Positions 1 through 5,653 of a stretch of DNA of 6,612 nt are shown here, one piece after another. The DNA lies in the NCBI GenBank assembly GCA_003447785.1, contig DLYJ01000123.1, positions 1 through 6,612 on the forward strand, given 5' to 3'. A program made the position numbers and the translations under genes. The DNA is from Treponema sp. Its GTDB lineage: Bacteria; Spirochaetota; Spirochaetia; Treponematales; Treponemataceae. The notes below the pieces were generated by a model. It had not been told where the DNA came from. It searched no databases and worked only from the letters and a program-made list of their open reading frames with translations. Position 1 is the stretch's first letter, and each line of letters begins with the position of its first letter.

Positions 1-2
1 AC

Positions 3-278
3 AAAATAAAAATCACCGCAATCCGAAAAGCCGATTACAAGGATTTGCAGCAAAAATACGAGAATCCCATTCAGCACGCCTGTGACATTCAGGAAGGGCA
101 AGTTTTTATTGCAAACGGCTGGCAGCGTCCTGAGGGTATGTGTGAATCAGCCTGGGAAAGCATTTCTCCTTTTGTGATGACGCTTGCTCACGGAGGCGAA
201 AACATTTACGACGGCTGGATACATTGTGCGCAGAATGCGCACAAGTTAATAATTTCCATGAATGTAAACGGAGCGTAG
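3..278 (+). CDS. TIGR04076-like small protein, 5'-truncated by the window edge and prematurely stopped
   Basis: The reading frame is open from base 3, so the true start lies just left of the window; the TTG at 45 is an internal Leu codon, because in-frame sequence before it (KIKITAIRKADYKD) is typical of this family's N-terminus. The family consists of about 90-100-residue proteins of unknown function, recognised here from an N-terminal beta strand, the cysteine in QHACDIQEGQ, a GWQRPEGMCESAW block and the LAHGGENIYDGW block. After that last Trp (codon 216-218) the family pattern stops: the next 19 codons (IHCAQNAH...) do not resemble it and end at TAG 276-278. The expected C-terminus reappears in the same frame at 285-368. 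I therefore read this as the N-terminal fragment of a gene disrupted by a 66-bp insertion. The family name is from memory of its motifs. No biochemical role is claimed. Confidence 0.72.
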   Translation, partial: KIKITAIRKADYKDLQQKYENPIQHACDIQEGQVFIANGWQRPEGMCESAWESISPFVMTLAHGGENIYDGWIHCAQNAHKLIISMNVNGA

Positions 279-284
279 CGACGT
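219..284. repeat. 66-bp palindrome-bearing insertion inside the TIGR04076-like gene
   Basis: The stretch between the GGENIYDGW codons and the ATGAAGAAT that resumes the family's C-terminus is exactly 66 bp, a multiple of three. It carries a perfect 9-bp inverted repeat, TTGTGCGCA (224-232) and TGCGCACAA (236-244), with a GAA loop. It ends in a G+C-rich tail, CGGAGCGTAGCGACG. The outer ends are weakly symmetrical (ATAC at 219-222, GTAT at 283-286), and AT is present at both edges (219-220 and 285-286). The boundaries could therefore equally be 221-286 with a 2-bp target duplication. The element brings an in-frame TAG (276-278). It looks like a small non-autonomous palindromic element, comparable in concept to Rickettsia palindromic elements or MITE/REP-type repeats. 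No second copy occurs in this window, so repeat status is inferred. Confidence 0.6.
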
Positions 285-368
285 ATGAAGAATCCAAAAA
301 GTGCGATGATAAGCTGCAACGATGGCTTCAGACCGGTGAGTTTTTTGATTGAAGTAATTGATGTATAA
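285..368 (+). pseudogene. C-terminal remnant of the split TIGR04076-like gene
   Basis: An ATG-started 27-codon frame lies in the same phase as the upstream fragment. It contains ISCNDGFRPVSFLIEVI, which matches the conserved C-terminal pattern of the TIGR04076 family (approximately SCNDGLRPVIFKLE). Joining it directly after the Trp codon at 216-218 restores a continuous protein of about 100 residues, the usual family length. A GGAG at 270-273, supplied by the inserted element, lies 11 bases before the ATG. Restart translation making a separate C-terminal peptide is thus conceivable but not well supported. Its stop is 18 bases before the start of the hydrolase gene downstream. Confidence 0.65.
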
Positions 369-373
369 AAAAT

Positions 374-377
374 GGAG
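374..377 (+). promoter_or_regulatory. Ribosome binding site deciding the hydrolase start
   Basis: GGAG lies nine bases before the ATG at 387. The upstream in-frame ATG at 372 overlaps this motif and has no Shine-Dalgarno sequence of its own, so 387 is the preferred start. Confidence 0.6.
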
Positions 378-386
378 ACAAACAAA

Positions 387-905
387 ATGAAACTTTTAAT
401 TGTAATCGACATGCAGAATGATTTTATAGACGGTTCGCTTGGAACAAAAGAAGCTGTTGCAATCGTACCCAATATTGCAAAGAAAATGGCCAGTGCCCGT
501 GCTGCAGGTGAGACTGTCATTTTTACCCGCGATACTCATCAGAAAAATTATCTTAAAACCCAGGAAGGAAAGAATCTTCCGGTTCTTCACTGTGTAGAAG
601 GAAGTGTCGGCTGGCAGATTTCAAGCAAACTGGAAGTAGGGGATAGCCGAATTTTTAATAAGCCTTCGTTTGGTTCAATGGACCTTGCTGACTATGTTGC
701 AACTTTAAGCGACCTTGAAGAAATCGAACTTGTTGGGCTCTGCACCGGAATCTGTGTTATCAGCAATGCATTCATTCTTAAGGCAAAACTTCCAGAAGTA
801 AAGATTACGGTTGATGCCAGCTGTTGTGCCTGTGTAACTCCGGAAAGTCATAAAACAGCTCTTTCTGCAATGAAACTCTGCCAGATTAATGTAATTAACG
901 AGTAA
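387..905 (+). CDS. Isochorismatase/nicotinamidase-family cysteine hydrolase
   Basis: This 172-residue cytoplasmic protein has the complete signature of the cysteine-hydrolase fold. The predicted catalytic triad is Asp8 (in IVIDMQNDF), Lys92 (in FNKPSFGS) and Cys123 (in GLCTGICV). Asp49, His51 (RDTH) and His68 (LHC) sit where PncA-type nicotinamidases hold their metal ion. Nicotinamidases convert nicotinamide to nicotinate for NAD salvage, and the metal ligands favour that role over isochorismatase. The substrate cannot be proven from sequence, and the protein is somewhat shorter than many PncA proteins. The start at 387 is chosen over 372 for its GGAG; the longer form would add METNK. It lies just after the broken TIGR04076-like gene and nine bases before the Nudix gene, suggesting one operon. 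No strong promoter of its own was found. Confidence 0.88.
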   Translation: MKLLIVIDMQNDFIDGSLGTKEAVAIVPNIAKKMASARAAGETVIFTRDTHQKNYLKTQEGKNLPVLHCVEGSVGWQISSKLEVGDSRIFNKPSFGSMDLADYVATLSDLEEIELVGLCTGICVISNAFILKAKLPEVKITVDASCCACVTPESHKTALSAMKLCQINVINE

Positions 906-914
906 GAGTATAAT

Positions 915-1319
915 ATGAAACAAATCACCGTCAGCGGGGCTGTCATTCTCCGCACAAATCCACAAACTCACAAAAAAGAAATATTTGCAACTCAGCGCGG
1001 TTATGGTGACTATAAGGACGGCTGGGAAATTCCTGGCGGCAAGCTTGAGCCCGGTGAAAGTCCACAAGAGTGTATTGTGCGGGAAATTCGGGAAGAACTT
1101 GCAACTGAAGTTACGGCTGAAAAAATTCTTGGTGTTGTTGATTATGATTATCCGGACTTCCATCTGACTATGCATTGTATTTTGTGTTCTATCGTTTCAG
1201 GCAAACTTGAACTTCTGGAGCATGAAGCGGCCCGCTGGCTAACAAAAGAAACTCTGCGTTCTGTTGACTGGCTTCCTGCAGATCAGTTGATTCTGGATAA
1301 GATTGAAGAGATTCTGTAG
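915..1319 (+). CDS. MutT-like Nudix hydrolase, (deoxy)nucleoside triphosphate pyrophosphohydrolase type
   Basis: This 134-residue protein has a Nudix box at residues 42-64: GKLEPGE, then REIREEL, with Glu57, Glu60 and Glu61 as likely Mg-binding and catalytic residues. The box's usual glycine after REUxEEx is Ala63. As far as I recall, related small MutT-like proteins also vary there, so activity is still expected. The N-terminus (VSGAVILRTN...IFATQRGYGDYKDGWEIPGG) and the C-terminus (HEAARWL...SVDWLPAD) match the MutT/NTP-pyrophosphohydrolase group. That group hydrolyses (d)NTPs, including oxidised ones, to the monophosphate and pyrophosphate. Length is close to E. coli MutT (129 residues). 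Start at ATG 915 with a weak AAGAG that overlaps the preceding gene's stop, implying co-transcription and translational coupling. Exact substrate is unknown. Confidence 0.9.
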   Translation: MKQITVSGAVILRTNPQTHKKEIFATQRGYGDYKDGWEIPGGKLEPGESPQECIVREIREELATEVTAEKILGVVDYDYPDFHLTMHCILCSIVSGKLELLEHEAARWLTKETLRSVDWLPADQLILDKIEEIL

Positions 1320-1486
1320 AGGGGGAAGGCGGTCATGAGACATGGCTATTTATTATATATCTAGTGGTAGACAGAATATACATTATAAGAAGTATAAACC
1401 AATTAGTTTAACTTTGCAAGTTACAAGCTGCGGTAGCACCCGCACATCCAGTTTGAAAAATATATTGTTAGTTGGAATTTATTTTC
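1320..1486. other. Intergenic stretch with no recognisable gene
   Basis: This A+T-rich spacer lies between the Nudix gene and the outer-membrane protein promoter. I see no convincing ORF, tRNA or rho-independent terminator. The only structure is a short hairpin, TGCGG (1429-1433) with CCGCA (1440-1444), lacking a T-run. How transcription of the upstream operon ends is therefore not evident. Confidence 0.4.
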
Positions 1487-1515
1487 TTGAACAGTTTGAC
1501 AAAAAATGTTAAAAT
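1487..1515 (+). promoter_or_regulatory. Sigma-70-type promoter for the FadL-like gene
   Basis: A -35 box TTGAAC (1487-1492) is separated by 17 bases from a -10 box TAAAAT (1510-1515). An extended TG lies at 1507-1508. This predicts a start near 1522 and a leader of about 34 bases before the ATG. A second combination, TTGACA (1496-1501) with TATAAA (1521-1526), has a less favourable 19-base spacer. Confidence 0.55.
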
Positions 1516-1520
1516 GTCAA
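1496..1520. promoter_or_regulatory. Possible operator dyad overlapping the promoter
   Basis: TTGACA (1496-1501) and TGTCAA (1515-1520) are perfect inverted half-sites separated by 13 bases. They enclose the proposed -10 box, a position where a dimeric repressor would block RNA polymerase. No regulator gene is visible, and the dyad could be coincidental in A+T-rich DNA. Confidence 0.35.
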
Positions 1521-1555
1521 TATAAATAGGAAACTATGTTTCCGGGAGTACTTTA

Positions 1556-2734
1556 ATGAAAAAATCTTTAATCGGTCTTTTTGCCGCTTTGTTGGCTTCG
1601 CAGGTTTTTGCCGGAGGAATTGATGCAAAAACAAACCTCAACGTTGGTTATATCAGAAACCCAAGCCGCAACACAGAATCAGAACGTCCTGAAGCTGCTC
1701 TTTACAACATTGCCGGAACAGCATTCATGGCAGATGGTCTTTACCTGGAAGCAGGCAATCAGTTTATTTTTAAAACATATTCACATGAAGCTGCAGGAAC
1801 AGAATACAAGGACGAAAAACCTGTATTCCTCTTTCCAAACGCAGAAATCGTTTACAAACACGGAAAATTTGGCTTCTTCGGAACATTCCAGGTTGCAGCC
1901 GGCGGCGGTTCCCTTGAATACAAGGATGGAAGTGCTGCGACAGCTCAGGCTATTTATGCTCTTACACATTCACTTTTACCACACAGCCTTGATATTTATT
2001 CAGTTACCTTCGGTGAAAACGTTGGATTTTCTTACCAGATTAACGACAAAGTTTCTCTTTCCGGAGCCGTTCGCTTCCTTGAATCAAACCAGTCAATGGA
2101 ATTAAAAGCTACCGGATTAGGAACTCTCGGCTATGATGCTTCAGGCTTTGGTGTAGGCGGAATTTTCGGCGTAAACTGGAGACCGGTAGAAAACCTTGAC
2201 CTTGCATTCCAGTACAAAACAGTTACAAAAATGGAATGTGAAATTGATTCAACAAAAGGCGGTATCGCTGCTTTGGGAATTTCAAAAGGTGATAAATACG
2301 ATGCCGATATTTCACCGGAATTCAACTTTGGTGCAGGTTACAAAATCGATAATCTCTATTTAAGCTCTTCATTCAACTACTACTTTAACGGTCAGGCTGA
2401 CATGGGAAGCGCTCTTTCTTCAACAAATGCCGATTATGATGACTCATGGGAAATCTACGGCGGAGCTGACTATAAGATTAACGAAAAATTCCTCGTTTCA
2501 GGCGGAATCGGTTACAGCAAACAGGGCTTCAACGATGACAACAATAATCCTTTCTCCCCTGTTCTTGACTGTGTAAGCTTTGGCCTTGGCGGAGAAATTA
2601 CTCCTGTTAAAGCACTTACTATAGCTTTCGGCGGTATGTATGCTAAATATCTTGAAGAAGAATACAACAACCTTACACTCAACAAGTCAATCATCATGGT
2701 TGGCTTAAGCGCAACTTATAAATTTGGTCTGTAA
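1556..2734 (+). CDS. FadL/OmpP1-type outer-membrane beta-barrel protein
   Basis: This 392-residue exported protein has a clear signal peptide (MKKSLIGLFAALLASQVFA) with predicted signal-peptidase I cleavage after Ala19. The mature N-terminus carries ALYNIAGTAFMADGLYLEAG (residues 48-67), resembling the NPA...DG...G hatch motif of the FadL/OmpP1/TodX family. That family imports long-chain fatty acids or other hydrophobic compounds across the outer membrane. The rest is rich in alternating aromatic/polar strands with Gly and Asn turns (AGYKIDNLYLSSSFNYYF, FLVSGGIGYSKQG), and the chain ends in a final strand SATYKFGL, as expected of a porin-like barrel. It is a little shorter than E. coli FadL. 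T. pallidum has several FadL-like proteins, which fits the proposed host. GGGAG (1544-1548) lies seven bases before the ATG. The gene has its own promoter and terminator, so it is probably monocistronic. The ligand is unknown. Confidence 0.85.
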   Translation: MKKSLIGLFAALLASQVFAGGIDAKTNLNVGYIRNPSRNTESERPEAALYNIAGTAFMADGLYLEAGNQFIFKTYSHEAAGTEYKDEKPVFLFPNAEIVYKHGKFGFFGTFQVAAGGGSLEYKDGSAATAQAIYALTHSLLPHSLDIYSVTFGENVGFSYQINDKVSLSGAVRFLESNQSMELKATGLGTLGYDASGFGVGGIFGVNWRPVENLDLAFQYKTVTKMECEIDSTKGGIAALGISKGDKYDADISPEFNFGAGYKIDNLYLSSSFNYYFNGQADMGSALSSTNADYDDSWEIYGGADYKINEKFLVSGGIGYSKQGFNDDNNNPFSPVLDCVSFGLGGEITPVKALTIAFGGMYAKYLEEEYNNLTLNKSIIMVGLSATYKFGL

Positions 2735-2740
2735 TAAAAT

Positions 2741-2748
2741 AAGGAGAG
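2741..2748 (+). promoter_or_regulatory. Orphan Shine-Dalgarno sequence
   Basis: AAGGAGAG is a strong Shine-Dalgarno sequence lying seven bases after the FadL-like stop codon, but no gene follows. The only frame at the right distance is TTG-AAG-CGT-TAA at 2753-2764. It may be the remnant of a deleted downstream gene. Confidence 0.35.
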
Positions 2749-2751
2749 ATA

Positions 2752-2799
2752 TTTGAAGCGTTAAGAAAATCTTTTTAAGGCTTCAAACAATGCTTTTTT
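2752..2799 (+). terminator. Imperfect hairpin followed by T-run, possible first terminator
   Basis: TTTGAAGC (2752-2759) and GCTTCAAA (2780-2787) pair perfectly, with additional A/T pairing inside (TTAAG with TTTTTAA). Six Ts follow at 2794-2799, but six bases after the stem, so termination would be weaker than at the next hairpin. Confidence 0.45.
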
Positions 2800-2813
2800 A
2801 CAGGTTCAAATAT

Positions 2814-2860
2814 GCCCTGTATGTTACGTGTTTTTATCGTAATGTACAGGGCTTTTTTTT
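2814..2860 (+). terminator. Strong rho-independent terminator of the FadL-like gene
   Basis: The stem arms are 2814-2828 and 2838-2852: GCCCTGTA pairs with TACAGGGC and TTACG with CGTAA, around a TG/TG internal loop and a 9-base loop. Eight Ts follow directly (2853-2860). The opposite strand lacks a T-run after the stem, so the signal serves the + strand. Confidence 0.85.
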
Positions 2861-2884
2861 GATGGATATGTGGTCATGCAAGAC

Positions 2885-2942
2885 AATGACATGCTGGCCC
2901 GTTAATGACAAAGTTGGCACGATAATGACACGTTTTGTCATT
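2885..2942. repeat. Three AATGACA direct repeats at 19-20-bp spacing plus an inverted copy
   Basis: AATGACA begins at 2885, 2904 and 2924. The first two units also share a GGC-C-CG core about four bases further on (TGGCCCG, TGGCACG), giving a unit of roughly AATGACA-N4-TGGCMCG-N2. The third copy forms a perfect 7-bp stem with TGTCATT (2936-2942) around CGTTT. Spacing of about two helical turns would place bound proteins on one DNA face. The array lies between two converging genes with no coding content. It could be a leftover end of a transposable element or a protein-binding array. Confidence 0.55.
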
Positions 2943-2982
2943 GCCTGGGCTAACCCGCGCAATCTGTGGAAAATAACACTAA

Positions 2983-4530
2983 TTATTTAACCTGGTTATA
3001 AACGAGGATTGAGGTTGTTACAATCGACAGAATTGTTGTGAGTACCGGAGCAATCAGGTTAAAGCCATACAAAAATGAATTCGATTTTGCTTCGATGTTC
3101 GTTTCCGGTGTGATAAAGTCTGCCTTGGAAAGCTTTTTGCCCGCAATGTTTGTGATTGTTACACTATTTCCAGTGTTTTTTTCCTTCAGGAAACCGCCTG
3201 CAAGACCCACGTAGTAATCGTAAGTTCTGTCAGGAATGTACGGATAGCGGCCCGGATTAGCCACTGCCCCTGATACTGTTACAAAGTACTGCTTGAACGG
3301 AATTATGAGGGTATCATTCGGGTCAATCTGTACATTTGAATAATAGGTTGCATCGTAAAGCATGGGTTCAATATTCATGGGAATGCTTTCGCCGTCACGA
3401 ATAACATAAGCGTTCTTTAAGTCACTTTCCGGCATAAAAATCTTCTTGTTTTTTCTCAAAAAGAATGCGTAGTCTTCGCCGTTGTTAAAAGTCAAGGTTA
3501 ATTTTGATGTATTTGCAACTGAATTTGTACTGTCTGCAGCTTCTGTCAGTTCACCTTTAACTGCACCTTCAATAAAGATTATAGGCATCAGTTCTTCATA
3601 AGAAGCAATAAAGACTGTATCGTAATTGATAAGCGGATAGTCATTTTCAACATCTGCTGTCTTAAGGTAGATTTTCTGACCTGCGTCTGCTGTCTTTTTT
3701 GAATTGTCCAGCTTTCTGTAAAGTTCAATGCGGGATGTATCTGCAAGAGGTGCAAGTCCGTTTCCGTACAATGTAATGAGGGCCTGCAGGTTTTCGCCGT
3801 CAAAAAGCTCGTAGATTCCAGGGCGTTCTACTGCACCTGTTACCTGCACTTTTTTTGTACAGCGGTTGATTTCAATTGTGTCTCCCGGTCTCAGATAAGG
3901 GTCCTGACTCTGATCTCCCAGGCGGACTGACTTAAAGAGGTCGTATTTATTTTTCTGGCCGTCTGCAGAAGTAATCAGAACATCCCGGGTTGATGAATAG
4001 GCTGTGAGTGTGTCTTCGTCAAGAATGTTTGAAAGGCGTGTCAAAGCCCATGCGCCCTTCTCTGTCGTTGATTTAACTTCACCCTTGATCATTACCTTAA
4101 AGTTTGCCGGTGTCACAAGAACAAACTGAACTCCGCTCATGGGATAGTTTTTGGTAACAAGAAGTTCAACCTGCTGTTTAAACTGCAAGAATGTCTTTCC
4201 TTTAACATCCAGGATACCAAGGTTTGCAACACGAACTTTATATGTTGTGTCTACAGAAATTGTATACTGGATTGCATTTGTTCCTGCCGCGTACGCAAGT
4301 GAATAAATGTCACCCGGCGTTACCAGGTAGTCTGCACTGCTCATTGCAAGCTGTGCATTGTTGAGCAGACCTGATGATTTTTCCTCGGAAAGCTGTTCTT
4401 TAGCGCTTTGAGTAAGTTTTGCCCTGCTCTTTGCTTCGTTAATATATGCAGAAACAGCCGCCTGTGGAAAAACTGCCTGTGCTGTAAAATAAGTTGTTAA
4501 AATTACTGCGATAAATTTATTTATTTTCAT
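2983..4530 (-). CDS. Polysaccharide export protein (OPX/Wza-like, Poly_export and SLBB domains)
   Basis: From the ATG at 4530 this is a 515-residue exported protein. Its signal peptide MKINKFIAVILTTYFTAQA starts at that ATG; the longer frame up to 4593 lies inside the upstream gene and has no signal. Domains: Poly_export-type (about residues 67-140, beginning YLVTPGDIYSLAY), then SLBB-type beta-grasp repeats near 144-170, 226-260 (VQVTGAVERPGIYEL), 317-328 (FIEGAVKGEL) and 415-448 (FVTVSGAVANPGRY). A hydrophobic C-terminal segment (about 487-512) follows, as in proteins that anchor through a C-terminal helix. Wza-like proteins form the channel carrying polysaccharide across the periplasm and outer membrane. 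No lipobox cysteine is seen, unlike E. coli Wza. It overlaps the co-polymerase gene by 14 bases, with GGATGG upstream of its ATG, so the two are probably translationally coupled. Confidence 0.85.
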   Translation of the reverse strand: MKINKFIAVILTTYFTAQAVFPQAAVSAYINEAKSRAKLTQSAKEQLSEEKSSGLLNNAQLAMSSADYLVTPGDIYSLAYAAGTNAIQYTISVDTTYKVRVANLGILDVKGKTFLQFKQQVELLVTKNYPMSGVQFVLVTPANFKVMIKGEVKSTTEKGAWALTRLSNILDEDTLTAYSSTRDVLITSADGQKNKYDLFKSVRLGDQSQDPYLRPGDTIEINRCTKKVQVTGAVERPGIYELFDGENLQALITLYGNGLAPLADTSRIELYRKLDNSKKTADAGQKIYLKTADVENDYPLINYDTVFIASYEELMPIIFIEGAVKGELTEAADSTNSVANTSKLTLTFNNGEDYAFFLRKNKKIFMPESDLKNAYVIRDGESIPMNIEPMLYDATYYSNVQIDPNDTLIIPFKQYFVTVSGAVANPGRYPYIPDRTYDYYVGLAGGFLKEKNTGNSVTITNIAGKKLSKADFITPETNIEAKSNSFLYGFNLIAPVLTTILSIVTTSILVYNQVK

Positions 4531-5563
4531 TGTTCCATCCGGATTTGATTTTTTGCATTGCTTCCCTGTCGTTTTTAATATTTTGAACTGCATTTAAAGC
4601 GAATGCGAGAAATATTGAAATAAATATTGCTGCAAATGTAATGATGATACAGAGTTTACCGCGGCTTGGTCCTGATTTCTGGTCAGGAATTTCTGCTTCT
4701 TCAATAATCTGGAATACGGGAGTATCTGAAGCCATCTTGATTTTTAAAAGTTCCTGCTGGGTTTTAAGCTGTGTGTAAACCTGCTGCTGGGCTTCAAGTT
4801 CAAGCTTAACCATCTGGGTTTCCGTCATAATTTCCGGGATGGTAGATGCAGATGCTCCGTAAGAAACTGAAGATTCCAGCTGTTTTGTTCTTCTCTGAAG
4901 GCGGAGAATTTCGTTCTTTGTGTTTGTAATGTTTTGTTCCAGGTTCTTTTTTTCCAGAAGGTTTTTGTCGATTCCAAGGTCCAGGAACATGTTTTCCATG
5001 AGTTTAACAGCGTAGTTTACGACAGATTTTGCAAATTCCCCGTCAATGTCTGTAAAGCTGATTGAGAATACGCCTGAATCATCATCAAACTCTGCAATCA
5101 GGCTTTCCTTGAGCAGTTTACGGCTATTTGCCCGGGGTGATTTTTTAATTTCCCATTTTTCGATAAGGTTGAATTCATCAACGATTGAATCAAGGAATGT
5201 ATTTGTTGTTGCAAAATAAGTTGCAAGTGAACTGTAAGTTGAGCCTGCGCTTGAACTGATTCCAGCAAGAGATGCCAGTGAGCCCAGTCCGCTTGAAGAA
5301 AGCATGGAAGAAAGGGTGCCGCCGCTTGAAGAGGAGTCATTGATAAGCATGAGGGCCTTTGGTGTGTATTCATTAGGCAAAAATGACTTTTCTGGCGGGA
5401 GGATAAGCGAAATAATTGAAATTACAATTGCAAAAAACATTGCAAAAACTGTAACTCCGATAATCATCTTTTTATATTTTAAGAGAACTGCTAAAAGATC
5501 TATCAGCGAGATTTCATCATCTTCGTTTGCTGTTATCTGGTTTGAATTTTCTGATTGTGACAT
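4517..5563 (-). CDS. Wzz-type polysaccharide co-polymerase (chain-length determinant, no kinase domain)
   Basis: This 348-residue inner-membrane protein has the Wzz/PCP layout. A short acidic cytoplasmic N-terminus (EDDEISLIDLLAVLLKYKK) precedes a first TM segment (about 33-56). A large periplasmic part contains a Ser/Gly-rich stretch (about 77-112) and a Gln/Leu/Lys-rich coiled coil (about 200-277). The proline-containing motif AEIPDQKSGPSRGK (290-303) lies just before a second TM segment (304-326) and a short cytoplasmic tail. No Walker A motif or Tyr-rich tail follows, so it lacks the BY-kinase module of Wzc. Such proteins set polymer length and connect the polymerase to the export channel, here presumably the OPX protein encoded by the overlapping next gene. 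No Shine-Dalgarno sequence precedes the ATG; a leaderless message is likely. Polymer identity is unknown. Confidence 0.87.
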   Translation of the reverse strand: MSQSENSNQITANEDDEISLIDLLAVLLKYKKMIIGVTVFAMFFAIVISIISLILPPEKSFLPNEYTPKALMLINDSSSSGGTLSSMLSSSGLGSLASLAGISSSAGSTYSSLATYFATTNTFLDSIVDEFNLIEKWEIKKSPRANSRKLLKESLIAEFDDDSGVFSISFTDIDGEFAKSVVNYAVKLMENMFLDLGIDKNLLEKKNLEQNITNTKNEILRLQRRTKQLESSVSYGASASTIPEIMTETQMVKLELEAQQQVYTQLKTQQELLKIKMASDTPVFQIIEEAEIPDQKSGPSRGKLCIIITFAAIFISIFLAFALNAVQNIKNDREAMQKIKSGWNNENK

Positions 5564-5569
5564 GAATTA

Positions 5570-5598
5570 ATTTTAGCAAATATATACAATTAAAGCAA
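5570..5598 (-). promoter_or_regulatory. Promoter of the polysaccharide-export operon, predicted leaderless
   Basis: Read on the minus strand, TTGCTT (5598-5593) is followed after 17 bases by TAAAAT (5575-5570) with an extended TGC immediately before it. Only six bases separate the -10 box from the ATG at 5563, so transcription should begin at or next to the start codon. Confidence 0.5.
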
Positions 5599-5607
5599 TT
5601 GCAAACG

Positions 5608-5637
5608 TTGGTGTCGACAATTTCCTTAAAATAATAT
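5608..5637 (+). promoter_or_regulatory. Candidate promoter for the divergent channel gene
   Basis: TTGGTG (5608-5613) and TAATAT (5632-5637) with an 18-base spacer point rightward and would give a leader of about 10 bases without a Shine-Dalgarno sequence. The -35 match is partial and the area is A+T-rich, so this is a weak call. Confidence 0.3.
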
Positions 5638-5653
5638 AACATTATTGTTAATA

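Noticed and set aside
276..278. TAG read through as an amino acid to rescue the split gene
   Set aside because: Nothing nearby suggests stop-codon recoding, and the TAG lies within the inserted non-family sequence.
206..520. 104-codon minus-strand ORF with hydrophobic stretches
   Set aside because: It runs antisense across the split gene, the insertion and the hydrolase start; the hydrophobicity is a by-product of A+T-rich antisense sequence.
909..914. Perfect TATAAT just before the Nudix ATG, a possible leaderless promoter
   Set aside because: The hexamer at the right distance upstream (886-891, TTAATG) is a poor -35 box, and the tight spacing to the preceding gene fits co-transcription better.
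705..1175. 156-codon minus-strand ORF
   Set aside because: It lies opposite the hydrolase and Nudix genes, which both carry intact catalytic motifs; its translation shows no recognisable domain and it has no ribosome binding site.
1419..1456. Possible relative of the 66-bp palindromic insertion in the intergenic region
   Set aside because: Only short words such as CAAGTTA are shared, and the hairpin arms differ; not enough to call a second copy.
2790..2990. 66-codon + strand ORF in the convergent intergenic gap
   Set aside because: It spans the rho-independent terminator and the AATGACA array, has no Shine-Dalgarno sequence and no protein-like composition.
4531..4593. Longer N-terminus for the OPX gene starting at 4593
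   Set aside because: It would add 21 charged residues ahead of a good signal peptide and overlap the co-polymerase gene by 77 bases; the ATG at 4530 places the signal peptide at the N-terminus.
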